NCBI GenBank assembly: GCA_900539595.1
Contig: UQCQ01000002.1
Location: 94,293 to 158,292 of the forward strand
Origin: an uncultured Mollicutes bacterium
GTDB taxonomy: Bacteria > Bacillota_I > Bacilli_A > RFN20 > CAG-826
Length of the DNA stretch: 64,000 nt
Direction of reading: 5' to 3'
How positions within the stretch are numbered: position 1 is the first letter of the stretch; each line of letters opens with the position of its first letter. Positions 1-8,890 of this stretch are shown here, piece by piece. Made by a program: the position numbers and the translations under genes. A model generated the notes under the pieces. That model saw only the letters and a program-made list of their open reading frames with translations. It did no database searches and had not been told where the DNA came from.

Positions 1-187
1 ATTGGGCGGGATCGGTGATGTCGTAGCCAAAAGCGCGACAGAACATGTCGCTTAAGAAGGCTGGGCACCAACCATCATAAACCTGCCACATGAGCAGGAT
101 TCCGAAGAAAGCAAAACCAATAAGCATGGTTCGCTTAACATTGAGCTTAAACCCCGTTTCCGGAGCGCCCGAAGTTTGTTTTGTCAT
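1..187 (-). CDS. MFS transporter, N-terminal part only (runs off the window)
   Basis: The first 62 residues of a membrane protein are visible; the rest lies beyond base 1. A short polar start is followed by a hydrophobic helix with RTMLIGFAFFGILLMWQVYD and then the segment CPAFLSDMF, which is the look of the first transmembrane helix and loop of SLC45/GPH-like major facilitator sugar transporters in Bacillota. The start at 187 is supported by an AAGGAG ribosome site about 7 bases upstream. The substrate cannot be read from this fragment; the family usually moves sugars with protons. The family call rests on recognition of the helix 1 pattern only. Confidence 0.6.
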   Translation of the reverse strand, partial: MTKQTSGAPETGFKLNVKRTMLIGFAFFGILLMWQVYDGWCPAFLSDMFCRAFGYDITDPAQ

Positions 188-270
188 ATCTACTCCTTAT
201 ATGGTGTTTCTATTTTAGGCGATTCTTAATGAAAAGCAATCAAAGAGGCGAAGAATAGGCACTTTCTAAA

Positions 271-294
271 AATTGTTATATTATATTAACAATT
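271..294. promoter_or_regulatory. Palindrome upstream of the HMA gene, candidate operator
   Basis: Perfect 8-base arms AATTGTTA (271-278) and TAACAATT (287-294) enclose an A/T-only 8-base spacer. It ends 17 bases before the HMA start codon and just before the AGGAAGGA ribosome site, and the spacer could serve as a -10 element (TATATT). This fits an operator that blocks the promoter of a metal-handling gene, but no known box (CopY, CsoR) matches. Confidence 0.4.
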
Positions 295-311
295 AGGAAG
301 GAAGTTCTTTT

Positions 312-605
312 ATGTTCCAAATCAAGTTATCTATCGACGGAATGCGTTGTGGTCAGTGTGAGGCCCATGTGAAAAGGCAGCTTGAAACGATAGATGGGGC
401 TTTGTCGATAAAGGCTTCTCACGTCAAAAACGAAGTCACAATTCTCTCTCCTCGTTCTATTAACAGGGAAGAATTCGAGCAGGCCCTTGCTTCTTCTGGG
501 TATCGAATCGAAGGATATCAAGCAGAAGAAAAAATAAGCCGCGGCTTCTTTTACAAGAAAAAAGAGGCCAAATATTTAGCCTCTAAAAATAAGTCCGTCT
601 ACTGA
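312..605 (+). CDS. Heavy-metal-associated (HMA) domain protein, CopZ-like
   Basis: A 97-residue protein whose first ~70 residues form an HMA fold: the motif GMRCGQCEAHV places the metal-binding cysteines at 13 and 16, followed by the conserved pattern of a helix, the V-T-I strand and a final SGY turn. Such proteins carry Cu(I) or similar thiophilic ions to a P-type ATPase or bind them for detoxification. The last ~25 residues are an extra Lys-rich tail not needed for the fold. No ATPase or CsoR/CopY gene is adjacent in this window. A GGAAGG ribosome site lies upstream, and the gene is convergent with the O-antigen-ligase-like gene 5 bases beyond its stop. A stem-loop (563-568 with 579-584) sits inside its 3' end. 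Confidence 0.8.
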   Translation: MFQIKLSIDGMRCGQCEAHVKRQLETIDGALSIKASHVKNEVTILSPRSINREEFEQALASSGYRIEGYQAEEKISRGFFYKKKEAKYLASKNKSVY

Positions 606-610
606 TTCTT

Positions 611-2722
611 TTACTTCAATTTGAAACGTTTCCGTTTAGAAGGCGGGTAACCTCCTTTAGAAGAATCCCATTCATAACGAGCTTGTCGAGCTTCTTCCAC
701 TCGACGGGCCCATCCACCGACCCGCCATTCCAAGCGATCGAAGGCGGATTCAAAGGGATTGGATTTTCCAGCAAAAACAAGAAGGAAGAAGAAAGGAACT
801 AATGTTCCAACAAACGTCATGGCGATAAGCCCGTATCGCGTCAAACGAGACGGGAGAAGGAAGGCGGATGCAATTCCTACAAGGATAAAGGTAAAAGCGA
901 GGGCACCGAAGCAGGGAAGATAGGCTTTTTGAAGCATTTCCTTCACTCCCCCCGTTTTTTGGTATCCGATAATCAAAATAATTTCTCCCCCGACAACGAG
1001 CAAAATAGGACCGGCAAATCCCGCTGGAGAAGCGGAAAAAAGACAAGGGAAAACAAAAGAACAGGCAAGAAGGACAAAGCTGCTAATTCCCAAAAGAACT
1101 CGGGAGGAAGCGCTTCTGGATTGGGCGAATAAAAGAATGGACGAGGGAAGAAAAGCCCAAGCAAGCAACAAGCAAAAGAGGAAGGCGTGATTTTGAAGCA
1201 GGGAAATTTGGTAATATTGCCCAAAATACGGGGCAGATAAAAGAGTCCCCGTCAGAAAGGGAGTAGAAAGCCAAAGCAAAATGGAAGAGGCTCGGCGCCA
1301 GGAAAAAGAATGTTCCCACGGAGAGACGATGGGCTCCGATATTTTTGGGGCTTTTCTTTCCCTCCACTCTCCAAAAACGGGGAAAGCCGTCAGGAAAAGG
1401 AAGCAAATAGACGACCCATCCATCAAAAAGACTCCCGTGACTTCGCTAAGAGAATGCAAAGCAAAAACTAGCGAAGCGAGAAGGCAATTTAAAGCGGTGC
1501 GCGAATGTTTCCCCGCGAGTTGGAGGGTGCAAATGCAAAAATAAACAAAGCCAAAGACCAAAAAGAAAGGGCCCATGACCCCATAACGGAACACCAAATC
1601 CGCATAACCTCCATCCATCGGAAGGGGCATCCCAAATTTCACCGTGTTTAAATAACGGATGTAATAATCGGAGTTTCGGTAGCCAAATCCAAGCAATACC
1701 CGCCACCAAGAATCGAAATTGGAAAAAGCAAACGACCACATCTCCGCGCGACCTTTTGCCGAACCTCCGCCTCCAAAATTTCTAGCAATCATGGGGAGCA
1801 ATCCCTTCATGAAATAGGTTCCATCGCTTTTTAACGGAACAAAGCAAACAAGAACGATCCCCAAAAGCAAAAGGATTGTCACCCCAAGGGCAATTCCGTT
1901 TCGCACAGGGTGAGAACGGAGTGTCAAAAAGAAACGATGTATCCAATAAACGAGAAGATAGAACGTGCAGGCGATGATGCTTGTTTTCGATAAGCTAAGA
2001 AGGAGGAAAACATAGAATATACTACCGACGATCGGCCAATAAAAACGAGGACGGTCCGAATTCAAATAGCCCACGCAAATAACGGCAATCATCAAGGACA
2101 AACCAAACGTATTGCGATTCCAGAAAAACGATTGAAAATACGGCAGTCCTTCTTCCTCTCCAAATAAAATCTTGTGAAGGAGGAGAAATTGGTTCCATTC
2201 TTTGAATAGAGAATAAATAACGGAAATGGCCATGACCGTCAGCATCCCATAGCAGAATGCGCGCAGGATGCCCCGATAATTGCAGGCTTGGGGAGCAATG
2301 CCGATAAAGATAAAAAAAGTGGCAACAACCGGAATAAAGACCAAAGCGCTATGGAGTTTTTCTCTTAACCCCCAGACGAAGGAGAAATCCCCATTTTCTC
2401 CACTGTGATGGACTTTGGCGGGAAAAATAAAAATCGCAAGCAATCCTAAAAGAAGGAAAATCAGGCAGCAAATCGAAAACAAGGGGGACAGGCGGAAAAA
2501 AGAACGTCTTTTGGCCAACACCAAAAAGGATCCAGCAATAGCTAGATAACAAACAAACGTGATCGAAATCTCCGTCGTGGTCATGCTGGCAATCGGAAAG
2601 CCTTCATTGAAGAAGCCTTTATCGTTTGCAATCCACGCAGTAACGGCTAATAGCAGAAACAGCAAGAACCCTAATAGAATGTCACGTCGTTTTCGGTTTT
2701 CCCTCTCCCCGAATTGGTTCAT
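611..2722 (-). CDS. O-antigen ligase / Wzy-like polytopic membrane protein
   Basis: A 703-residue, strongly hydrophobic protein with roughly 14-16 transmembrane stretches and a basic cytoplasmic tail. The segment WNRNTFGLSL (about residues 201-210) is a hallmark of the O-antigen ligase/Wzy_C superfamily, whose members join or polymerise glycan chains on a lipid carrier at the outer face of the membrane. A long periplasmic-type loop is expected around residues 330-370, where the sequence turns polar (RNFGGGGSAKGRAEMW), as in the family. In a Gram-positive cell the likely substrate is a capsular or wall polysaccharide or a glycosylated lipoprotein; no glycosyltransferase genes are next to it, so this stays open. 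No strong ribosome site precedes the ATG at 2722, so the exact start is uncertain. Confidence 0.65.
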   Translation of the reverse strand: MNQFGERENRKRRDILLGFLLFLLLAVTAWIANDKGFFNEGFPIASMTTTEISITFVCYLAIAGSFLVLAKRRSFFRLSPLFSICCLIFLLLGLLAIFIFPAKVHHSGENGDFSFVWGLREKLHSALVFIPVVATFFIFIGIAPQACNYRGILRAFCYGMLTVMAISVIYSLFKEWNQFLLLHKILFGEEEGLPYFQSFFWNRNTFGLSLMIAVICVGYLNSDRPRFYWPIVGSIFYVFLLLSLSKTSIIACTFYLLVYWIHRFFLTLRSHPVRNGIALGVTILLLLGIVLVCFVPLKSDGTYFMKGLLPMIARNFGGGGSAKGRAEMWSFAFSNFDSWWRVLLGFGYRNSDYYIRYLNTVKFGMPLPMDGGYADLVFRYGVMGPFFLVFGFVYFCICTLQLAGKHSRTALNCLLASLVFALHSLSEVTGVFLMDGSSICFLFLTAFPVFGEWRERKAPKISEPIVSPWEHSFSWRRASSILLWLSTPFLTGTLLSAPYFGQYYQISLLQNHAFLFCLLLAWAFLPSSILLFAQSRSASSRVLLGISSFVLLACSFVFPCLFSASPAGFAGPILLVVGGEIILIIGYQKTGGVKEMLQKAYLPCFGALAFTFILVGIASAFLLPSRLTRYGLIAMTFVGTLVPFFFLLVFAGKSNPFESAFDRLEWRVGGWARRVEEARQARYEWDSSKGGYPPSKRKRFKLK

Positions 2723-2782
2723 GTGTTAGAGTCTACCCCGTTTTCTCTTATAGGTCTAGCAAAGGACTTAACCTTGGATAGC

Positions 2783-2805
2783 AAAAACCACCCCAATTGG
2801 GGTGG
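2783..2805 (-). terminator. Rho-independent terminator after the tRNA-Asp/tRNA-Phe pair
   Basis: An 18-base perfect palindrome CCACCCCAATTGGGGTGG (2788-2805) is followed, on the minus strand, by five U residues (2787-2783). It lies 12 bases past the CCA end of tRNA-Phe and ends that transcript. Confidence 0.85.
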
Positions 2806-2817
2806 CATTTTGTTTGC

Positions 2818-2893
<76 letters not shown>

Positions 2894-2900
2894 ATACGCC

Positions 2901-2977
2901 TGGCGGACCATACGAGATTCGAACTCGTGGTCTCTTCCGTGACAGGGAAGCATGTTAGGCCGCTACACCAATGGTCC
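2901..2977 (-). tRNA. tRNA-Asp (GTC)
   Basis: A 77-base cloverleaf with acceptor stem GGACCAT/ATGGTCC, anticodon stem CTTCC/GGAAG around the loop CTGTCAC (anticodon GTC), T loop GTTCGAATC, discriminator G and encoded CCA (2901-2903). First gene of the two-tRNA transcript. Confidence 0.95.
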
Positions 2978-3000
2978 AACTCCTGCAAGGCGCGTTACAT

Positions 3001-3029
3001 ATTATCCAAAAGCAAAAGGAAGAAATCAA
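3001..3029 (-). promoter_or_regulatory. Promoter of the tRNA-Asp/tRNA-Phe operon
   Basis: On the minus strand TTGATT (3029-3024), a 17-base spacer, then GATAAT (3006-3001). The -10 ends 23 bases before the first base of tRNA-Asp, a normal distance for a short 5' leader. Good match to a vegetative sigma factor promoter. Confidence 0.6.
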
Positions 3030-3090
3030 GCGTTATTTTCTCTTTTTACGAATTTAAGAAAATCGGCTTATCGTCGGAAAACTTGAAAGA

Positions 3091-3117
3091 AAAAATCGCC
3101 CTCTTTTCGAAGGCGAA
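3091..3117 (-). terminator. Terminator at the end of the opp operon
   Basis: On the minus strand the arms TTCGCC and GGGCGA (around 3117-3112 and 3101-3095) form a stem with an A/G-rich loop followed by a run of six U. It lies just past the stop codon of the six-TM gene, the last gene of the opp operon. Confidence 0.6.
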
Positions 3118-3125
3118 TTTTTGGC

Positions 3126-3818
3126 TTAAATGACGTTCTTTTTTTCTTCGGTTTCAGGGCAGAAATCGAAATGGAGATTAACCAAGCACCCAAAGCAAAG
3201 GAGGATGAACATGAGTCGGCTCGCGCCATACCCCATCCAGTATTCAAAGTCCCCAATATGATTGCTGGCATTAAAATGGGAATAGGCGTTTAGAATCGAG
3301 TAGCTGTCTTTCGTGGCGCCTGCAAAGAAGAACGCAGCGGCGGAGACGATGAAGCAAACCCAATACGGCCAGAGGTTATCCCCGTCTAACGCCTTTTTAA
3401 AATAGAAATAAACGCATCCGATGGATCCGAGCAAGGCAACGCAATAGGTGATGCCAACCACGATATTGACCGAACCTTTTTGGAAGCAATACACCATGCG
3501 GGTGATTTCATAAGCGATAACCGCCAAGGTGGAGGTTTCAACCAAGGCGATGTGGCTTGCTTTCTTGCGGAGCAATAGATCCGCTAAAAAAGCCAAGAAG
3601 AAAATCAAAGCAATGATCGAGAACGCCAGGGCAATCTTGGTTTCCCCACTATGGAGATAAGCGTCGACGGCTTCGCCGGGGCGAAGGTAATCGAGTCTCC
3701 AGTTCCTTGCGGCAGGATCACTAGAAGCGATGCCGTAATTAATCAAGGGAATGAGGCAAAGGGCGCTTACAAGGATGCAAATGAAATAATACCAGTTGAA
3801 ATGGAACTTCTTTTTCAT
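3126..3818 (-). CDS. Six-TM membrane protein at the end of the opp operon
   Basis: A 230-residue protein with about six hydrophobic helices (for instance YFICILVSALCLIPLINYGI near the N-terminus and ASRLMFILLCFGCLVNLHF near the C-terminus) and short polar loops; I do not recognise its family. Its ATG overlaps the oppF stop codon by four bases (ATGA), so it is almost certainly translationally coupled to the oligopeptide importer. It ends right before a terminator. A role linked to peptide uptake, such as an accessory membrane subunit, is inferred from position only. It may also be an unrelated passenger gene. Confidence 0.7.
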   Translation of the reverse strand: MKKKFHFNWYYFICILVSALCLIPLINYGIASSDPAARNWRLDYLRPGEAVDAYLHSGETKIALAFSIIALIFFLAFLADLLLRKKASHIALVETSTLAVIAYEITRMVYCFQKGSVNIVVGITYCVALLGSIGCVYFYFKKALDGDNLWPYWVCFIVSAAAFFFAGATKDSYSILNAYSHFNASNHIGDFEYWMGYGASRLMFILLCFGCLVNLHFDFCPETEEKKNVI

Positions 3819-5233
3819 TTTTCTTCCTCCTTGGGCTGTCTATCGATTTGAGCCACTTTTTCGCGATAAGCTTTCTCTTCTTCGTCATTGCAAAGGACGA
3901 AATGACCGGGAAGGATTTCGCGGAACGTCGGCTTCTGAACCGAATAATCATGGGTTTCCGCAGGATTATAGATTTTACGTTCGCGGGAGCTTTCCGATAA
4001 GGGGTCGGGCTTGGGAATAGCCGAAAGCAACGCTTGAGTATAAGGGTGGAGAGGATGGAGGAAGAGTTCATCAGAAGGAGCAAGTTCCACCATGTTCCCA
4101 AAATACATAACGGCGATGCGGTCGCAGAAATACTTGACAACCGAAAGGTCATGGGCGATGAATAGCATCGTGAGGTTCATGTCCTGTTTCACTTCGTTAA
4201 GCAAATTAAGGACCTGAGCGCGGATGGAGACGTCAAGGGCAGAAATCGGCTCATCGCAGATTAAAATTTTAGGATTCATGACCAAAGCGCGAGCGATGCC
4301 AATACGTTGACGCTGGCCACCCGAGAATTCATGAGGATAACGGGAGGCGTATTCGGGAATTAATCCGACGCGTTCCAAAACCTTGGCGACGATTTCCCGG
4401 TTCTTCTTCTTATTATATAAGCCTTGGATATGAAGACCTTCGCAAATAATATCTTCAACCGTCATGCGGGGGTCAAGTGAATCAATCGGATCCTGGAAGA
4501 TCATTTGGATTTGCTGACGAAGCTTTTTGGAAGAGTGACGGTTATCGTATTGAATTTGCTTAATTAAAGCCTCTTGTTCCTTCACATGAAGATCCAAAGC
4601 TTTTTGCTTCTCGGCAATCTTCTTATCATAACGAACTTGAATCGCTTCTTTTTCTCCCGGGGCATCGGAAGCATCGCTTAATTCGTTATGCTCGTCTTCC
4701 CGCCACTTCTTGATTTCTTCCTTCGCATGGATTTTGCTCCATTTGATTTCTTTTTCGTTGTAGCGAGAGCCCGCGGCAATGCGGACGCCCTTGTAATAGA
4801 TGGCGCCGCTTGTTGGCTTATAAAGTCCGATGATCGAACGCCCGGTCGTCGTTTTTCCACATCCGGATTCGCCAACAATCCCAAAAGTTTCGCCTTCTTT
4901 GACGTCAAAAGAAACGTCATGAACGGCTTTGGTTTTGTATTCGCCGCTTTGGAAGAAAACCTTTAAATGGCGAACGGAAAGAATCGTACGGTCCTTGGCA
5001 AGCTGTGGGTCGACGGTCACGCCTTTGGGGGCAATGATCTTCGCGTTCCATTCTTGGCCATTCAACGCTTCTTCGTATTCTTTCTTCTTGCGGAGCTTTT
5101 CTTGTTTTTTAGGAGAAAGCTTCTTTTCGGGCTTAGGCTTCTTTTGCTTCGACTGCTTCAGCGTTTTGGGTTCTAAAGTCGGTTTTTTGGCAGAATTAGC
5201 TAGATTTTTGGGGGATACATCCGATTTTTTCAT
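3815..5233 (-). CDS. oppF: Oligopeptide ABC transporter ATPase OppF
   Basis: A 472-residue ABC ATPase, against about 310-330 for ordinary OppF. Walker A GESGCGKT is at residues 121-128, the Q-loop follows at FQDP (about 249), then the signature FSGGQRQRIGIARAL and Walker B ILICDEPISALDVS. The C-terminal oligopeptide-transport extension LHPYTQALLSAIP is present. Two additions explain the length: a Lys-rich N-terminus of about 75 residues and a charged helical insertion of about 85 residues between Walker A and the Q-loop. It pairs with OppD to power peptide import at the inner face of the membrane. Start overlaps the oppD stop (ATGA). Confidence 0.92.
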   Translation of the reverse strand: MKKSDVSPKNLANSAKKPTLEPKTLKQSKQKKPKPEKKLSPKKQEKLRKKKEYEEALNGQEWNAKIIAPKGVTVDPQLAKDRTILSVRHLKVFFQSGEYKTKAVHDVSFDVKEGETFGIVGESGCGKTTTGRSIIGLYKPTSGAIYYKGVRIAAGSRYNEKEIKWSKIHAKEEIKKWREDEHNELSDASDAPGEKEAIQVRYDKKIAEKQKALDLHVKEQEALIKQIQYDNRHSSKKLRQQIQMIFQDPIDSLDPRMTVEDIICEGLHIQGLYNKKKNREIVAKVLERVGLIPEYASRYPHEFSGGQRQRIGIARALVMNPKILICDEPISALDVSIRAQVLNLLNEVKQDMNLTMLFIAHDLSVVKYFCDRIAVMYFGNMVELAPSDELFLHPLHPYTQALLSAIPKPDPLSESSRERKIYNPAETHDYSVQKPTFREILPGHFVLCNDEEEKAYREKVAQIDRQPKEEEK

Positions 5234-6771
5234 TGTTGTTCCTCCTTCATGGCAGCGCGCTTTTTCGCATTTTCAATACGAGTGGAAACGATTTTGGGCA
5301 TCTCTACTTTCGGAGCGCGTTCATCCAAAAGCCAAGTGGCGGCAAAGTGGGTCGGACTTAATTGGAACATCGGTGGCTCCTTCTTGAAGTCGACGGCCAT
5401 CGCGTACTTCGAGCGCAAAGCAAAGGCATCGCCCTTCGGTGGGAATAGCATATTCGGCGGAGTGCCGGGAATCGCATCGAGTTTTTCTTTGGAATCGACG
5501 TCGGGAATCGAAGAAAGCAAGGCCCAAGTATAGGGGTGAGCCGGCGAATAGAAGACGTCTTTCGAGGTTCCGTATTCCACGATCTTACCGGCGTACATCA
5601 CCGCGACACGGTCTGCCATATTGGCGACAACACCCAAGTCGTGGGTAATGAAGATCACCGACATGTGGTGGGTTTTTTTCAAGCGATTGATGAGTTCGAG
5701 AATCTGCGCTTGAATCGTAACGTCCAACGCGGTAGTCGGTTCATCACAAATCAAAACATCGGGTTCCGCCGTGAGGGCGATGGCGATGACGATGCGCTGA
5801 CGCATGCCGCCAGAGAATTCAAACGGGTATTGGTTGAAACGTCTTTCCGGTTCGGGGATGCCGACTTCCTTCATGATTTCAAGAGCACGTTCTTTGGCTT
5901 CGCGGTGAGTGACGCGGATTTCGCCTAAATACCGGCGGTGTTCCAAAATCAATTCGCCATAAGCTTCACGGAAATGGGAAAAAAGACGCGCCATGATGGG
6001 AGCCAATTTCTCTTTGTGGCGAGCAGCGATTTCCTTTTTGCGAAGACGAACTTTCGCTTTCGCTTCTTTTTTGGCTAATCGTAAGGCTTTGTAGTCCTTC
6101 TTCACGTCTTGTGAAATTTTCATGCAAAGGGTCTCCCCTTCGACTTTCACCTTCACGATTTCTTGGTGATAAGCTTCGATTTGGGCGTCGCATTTTTTAT
6201 CTTTGTTTTTCAGCGCCTGAGCCACTTTGATTTTGGCCTTGATTTCGGCGATTTTCTCCTTCATCTCCGTTTTTTGGAGTTGAAGCAAACGGCAATCGTT
6301 TTTATAAGCAATGAATTCCTCGTTGATGAGTTCATCGTAATACCGTTTTAAATGATTGCCTTGAATAATCATGACTTCGGTCATTTGCTTGCCGATTTTC
6401 ATGATGGGATTCAACGAAGAAAGCGGATCCTGGAAGATCATCCCGATCTTGGTTCCACGGATACGGTGGAATTCGTCTTCGGAAATTTTGGTCAAATCTT
6501 CCCCTTGATAGAGAACTGAACCCGAATCAATGCGGGCCGATTTAGGCAAAATGCCCATAATCGTTTTGTTGGTAACGGATTTTCCAGAGCCGGATTCGCC
6601 GACGATGCAGAGGGTTTCTTCTTTATATAAATCGAAAGCAACCCCGCGAACTGCTTGGACACGGCCCTCATCGGTTTTGAAAGATACGCGGAGATCGCGC
6701 ACCGAAACGACGGTTTCGCGACCTTGGGGGTCGCCACCGGTTTCAAAAGGATAATGAATGGTGTTAGGCAT
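5230..6771 (-). CDS. oppD: Oligopeptide ABC transporter ATPase OppD
   Basis: A 513-residue ABC ATPase with Walker A GESGSGKS (58-65), Q-loop MIFQDPLSSLNPIMKIG, signature FSGGMRQRIVIAIAL, Walker B DVLICDEPTTALDVT and the C-terminal motif HPYTWALLSSIPD typical of peptide importers. A stretch of about 150 residues rich in Lys and Glu, predicted coiled coil, is inserted between the Q-loop and the signature motif, i.e. in the helical subdomain that contacts the permease. Ordinary OppD is about 330-350 residues. It is one base from the oppC stop and overlaps oppF, so the two ATPases are made together. Confidence 0.92.
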   Translation of the reverse strand: MPNTIHYPFETGGDPQGRETVVSVRDLRVSFKTDEGRVQAVRGVAFDLYKEETLCIVGESGSGKSVTNKTIMGILPKSARIDSGSVLYQGEDLTKISEDEFHRIRGTKIGMIFQDPLSSLNPIMKIGKQMTEVMIIQGNHLKRYYDELINEEFIAYKNDCRLLQLQKTEMKEKIAEIKAKIKVAQALKNKDKKCDAQIEAYHQEIVKVKVEGETLCMKISQDVKKDYKALRLAKKEAKAKVRLRKKEIAARHKEKLAPIMARLFSHFREAYGELILEHRRYLGEIRVTHREAKERALEIMKEVGIPEPERRFNQYPFEFSGGMRQRIVIAIALTAEPDVLICDEPTTALDVTIQAQILELINRLKKTHHMSVIFITHDLGVVANMADRVAVMYAGKIVEYGTSKDVFYSPAHPYTWALLSSIPDVDSKEKLDAIPGTPPNMLFPPKGDAFALRSKYAMAVDFKKEPPMFQLSPTHFAATWLLDERAPKVEMPKIVSTRIENAKKRAAMKEEQQ

Positions 6772-6772
6772 A

Positions 6773-8875
6773 TTATTCGTCCGCTCCTTTCAGGCTCGGG
6801 TTGAACGCGTCGCGCAAGCCATTTCCGAAAAGGTTGAAGGCAATCATGATCAGAATCATGACGATAGATGCGCAAATAATCATATACGGGTAATTGGTTA
6901 ATTGGCCTTGAGCATCGCTTAAGGTGATACCAAAACTCGTGATGCCATTTTCGTACTGGAGAAGGCCTGGCAACAAATAAGCAACGTTAGCTTCGGTGAA
7001 GATGACGGAAGGGACCATGAGGATTGCGCCCGTAACGATCGTCCCAACGCCATTAGGAAGAATGTGTTTGAAGATCAAGCGAGCGTCACTTGCGCCCAAA
7101 GTTCTGGAAGCAAGGACGTATTCTCTTCCCTTATAACGATAGAATTGACTTCGTGTTGTTCCACTTACGCCCATCCATCCGGTCATGCATAGGGCTAATA
7201 GCAATGTCCAGAAGCTTGATCCAGCTAGCAATACAATCAACGTCATCATAACAATCCACGGCATACCGCCAAGAATTTCAGTGATACGCTCCATGATCAT
7301 ATCGACCCATCCTCCGAAATAGCCAGAGATGGAACCCCAGGTCAAACCGACAAGAATATTGATGGAGGCAGCCAATAAGCCAAGGCCAAGAGAGGTCAAT
7401 AATCCAGAGAAGACGATTTTAAAGAAATCTTGCCCATTTTGATTGGTCCCGAAAAAGAATTTGGGCATGGCACAATTGCCAAGATACCCAAGCTCCCAGT
7501 AATAACGGTACATGGAAACGCGGGCAACGACTTCTTGACGAACCGCTTCGGTGACTCCAAAACCATATTTAACCCAGGTATAGGAAATGATTTCGCGAAC
7601 CGGACTGCGTTCCTCATCCAAAATCTTATATTGGGTATCCTTCACTTCGACGTTTTCTACACCCAACTTAAAGTCATTCCAGTCAAAATCAATAAGTCCT
7701 TTTTTGGCGTACCCTTCAAGCGTCCCGCCAGAAATCACCATGATTCTTTCTCCGTATGCCGCTTCATAATAGTCATAGCGGAATCGGCCTGTTTGAACCT
7801 GGACATCCGCCAAAGTGCGTTTGGCAGTTTTATAAAGGTTATAAACCGTCATATCGAGATTGTCGATGTCGTTGTCGTTAATTTTCTTTTCATTGGCAAC
7901 TTCTTTTTTCACTTCTTGAACCGGATCCGAGAAAGAGGCAACTTCGCCCTTTCCGCTCACTTCCACGGAGGTTAAATAGGCAGAATTCGCGCAGTCGGCA
8001 ATGTCATAAGGCTTCAAAGCCAAGATGAAACGTCCATTAAGAGTGGCCGTATCATCCGCGGAAGCAAAATCCGCTTCCGCTTTTAATTTAGCCGAAAGAG
8101 ATTCCCCAGAAAGCGATTCGCACCCAAGCAAATTTTTCTCTTCCGTCACCGCATAAGTCTTGGTTTCGGAAGAGCCGGGAGCTACCGTTTCAAAGAGTAT
8201 GGAGGCATAGAGAGAAGGATTTTCAACCATGGACTTCTCTTTGTAAAGGTCGGCATTGAAATGGAAATTAAAACTGATTTTATCTGCAAGGGTGAAATCA
8301 AATCTAGGGCTAGCAATGCCGCTAGCTTCCCCACTAAATTGCCCAGATGCATCTTTTAATTCGGCGGGCATAATTTGATAGGACCCACCTTTTCCATACT
8401 TCAAGACGGAGTCGCTGGTACCGCTCACCTTGGAGGTTTTCTTGACGATGGAGTCTTCAATGGATTTGCCATTGGTAATGATCGCGGACGAAAGATATTC
8501 TTCTTCATCGGGAAGTCCGGTGGCAGGATTAATAACCGCCGCTTCAATCATACCGGTTCCATCTAAGAATCCATTGGCATTATTAAACCACTTCGGCGGA
8601 AGATATTTGGCTCCAGCAACCGGAGTTTGGATATCGTTGCGGTCGGCAATAGGAACAATGATTGCCATCGAGATGACAAGGAGCAAAATCCCCGCGGCAA
8701 CGACGCTAGAACGATTCTTGACGAATCGTTTCATGGCATCCTTAAAGAAGGTCGTCGGTTTCGTTTCGAATTTGGTGTCGTGAATCTTCTTATCTTGCTG
8801 AGCAAGCACAAAGTCGGCTGCCGTAATTTCCTCAGAGACGTCCGGGGAGGAATGAACTTTATTGTCGTTTTCCAT
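6773..8875 (-). CDS. oppC: Oligopeptide ABC transporter permease OppC with large extracytoplasmic insertion
   Basis: A 700-residue permease; the family norm is about 300. After a cytoplasmic N-terminus and TM1 (near residues 58-78) comes a polar region of about 360 residues with beta-rich character, and then a standard BPD_transp_1 core with FFGTNQNGQDFFK and the EAA loop TLGASDARLIFKHILPN. The insertion must sit outside the membrane if the first helix has normal topology, where it could contact OppA or cell-wall components. Large extra domains in OppC are known from mollicutes. Strong ribosome site AAGGAG; 15 bases after oppB. Confidence 0.9.
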   Translation of the reverse strand: MENDNKVHSSPDVSEEITAADFVLAQQDKKIHDTKFETKPTTFFKDAMKRFVKNRSSVVAAGILLLVISMAIIVPIADRNDIQTPVAGAKYLPPKWFNNANGFLDGTGMIEAAVINPATGLPDEEEYLSSAIITNGKSIEDSIVKKTSKVSGTSDSVLKYGKGGSYQIMPAELKDASGQFSGEASGIASPRFDFTLADKISFNFHFNADLYKEKSMVENPSLYASILFETVAPGSSETKTYAVTEEKNLLGCESLSGESLSAKLKAEADFASADDTATLNGRFILALKPYDIADCANSAYLTSVEVSGKGEVASFSDPVQEVKKEVANEKKINDNDIDNLDMTVYNLYKTAKRTLADVQVQTGRFRYDYYEAAYGERIMVISGGTLEGYAKKGLIDFDWNDFKLGVENVEVKDTQYKILDEERSPVREIISYTWVKYGFGVTEAVRQEVVARVSMYRYYWELGYLGNCAMPKFFFGTNQNGQDFFKIVFSGLLTSLGLGLLAASINILVGLTWGSISGYFGGWVDMIMERITEILGGMPWIVMMTLIVLLAGSSFWTLLLALCMTGWMGVSGTTRSQFYRYKGREYVLASRTLGASDARLIFKHILPNGVGTIVTGAILMVPSVIFTEANVAYLLPGLLQYENGITSFGITLSDAQGQLTNYPYMIICASIVMILIMIAFNLFGNGLRDAFNPSLKGADE

Positions 8876-8890
8876 GAATCGTTCTCCTTT

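Noticed and set aside
611..2722. Housekeeping cell-division SEDS protein (FtsW/RodA) for the 703-aa membrane protein
   Set aside because: The NRNTFG motif and the many helices fit O-antigen ligase better, and SEDS motifs are not seen.
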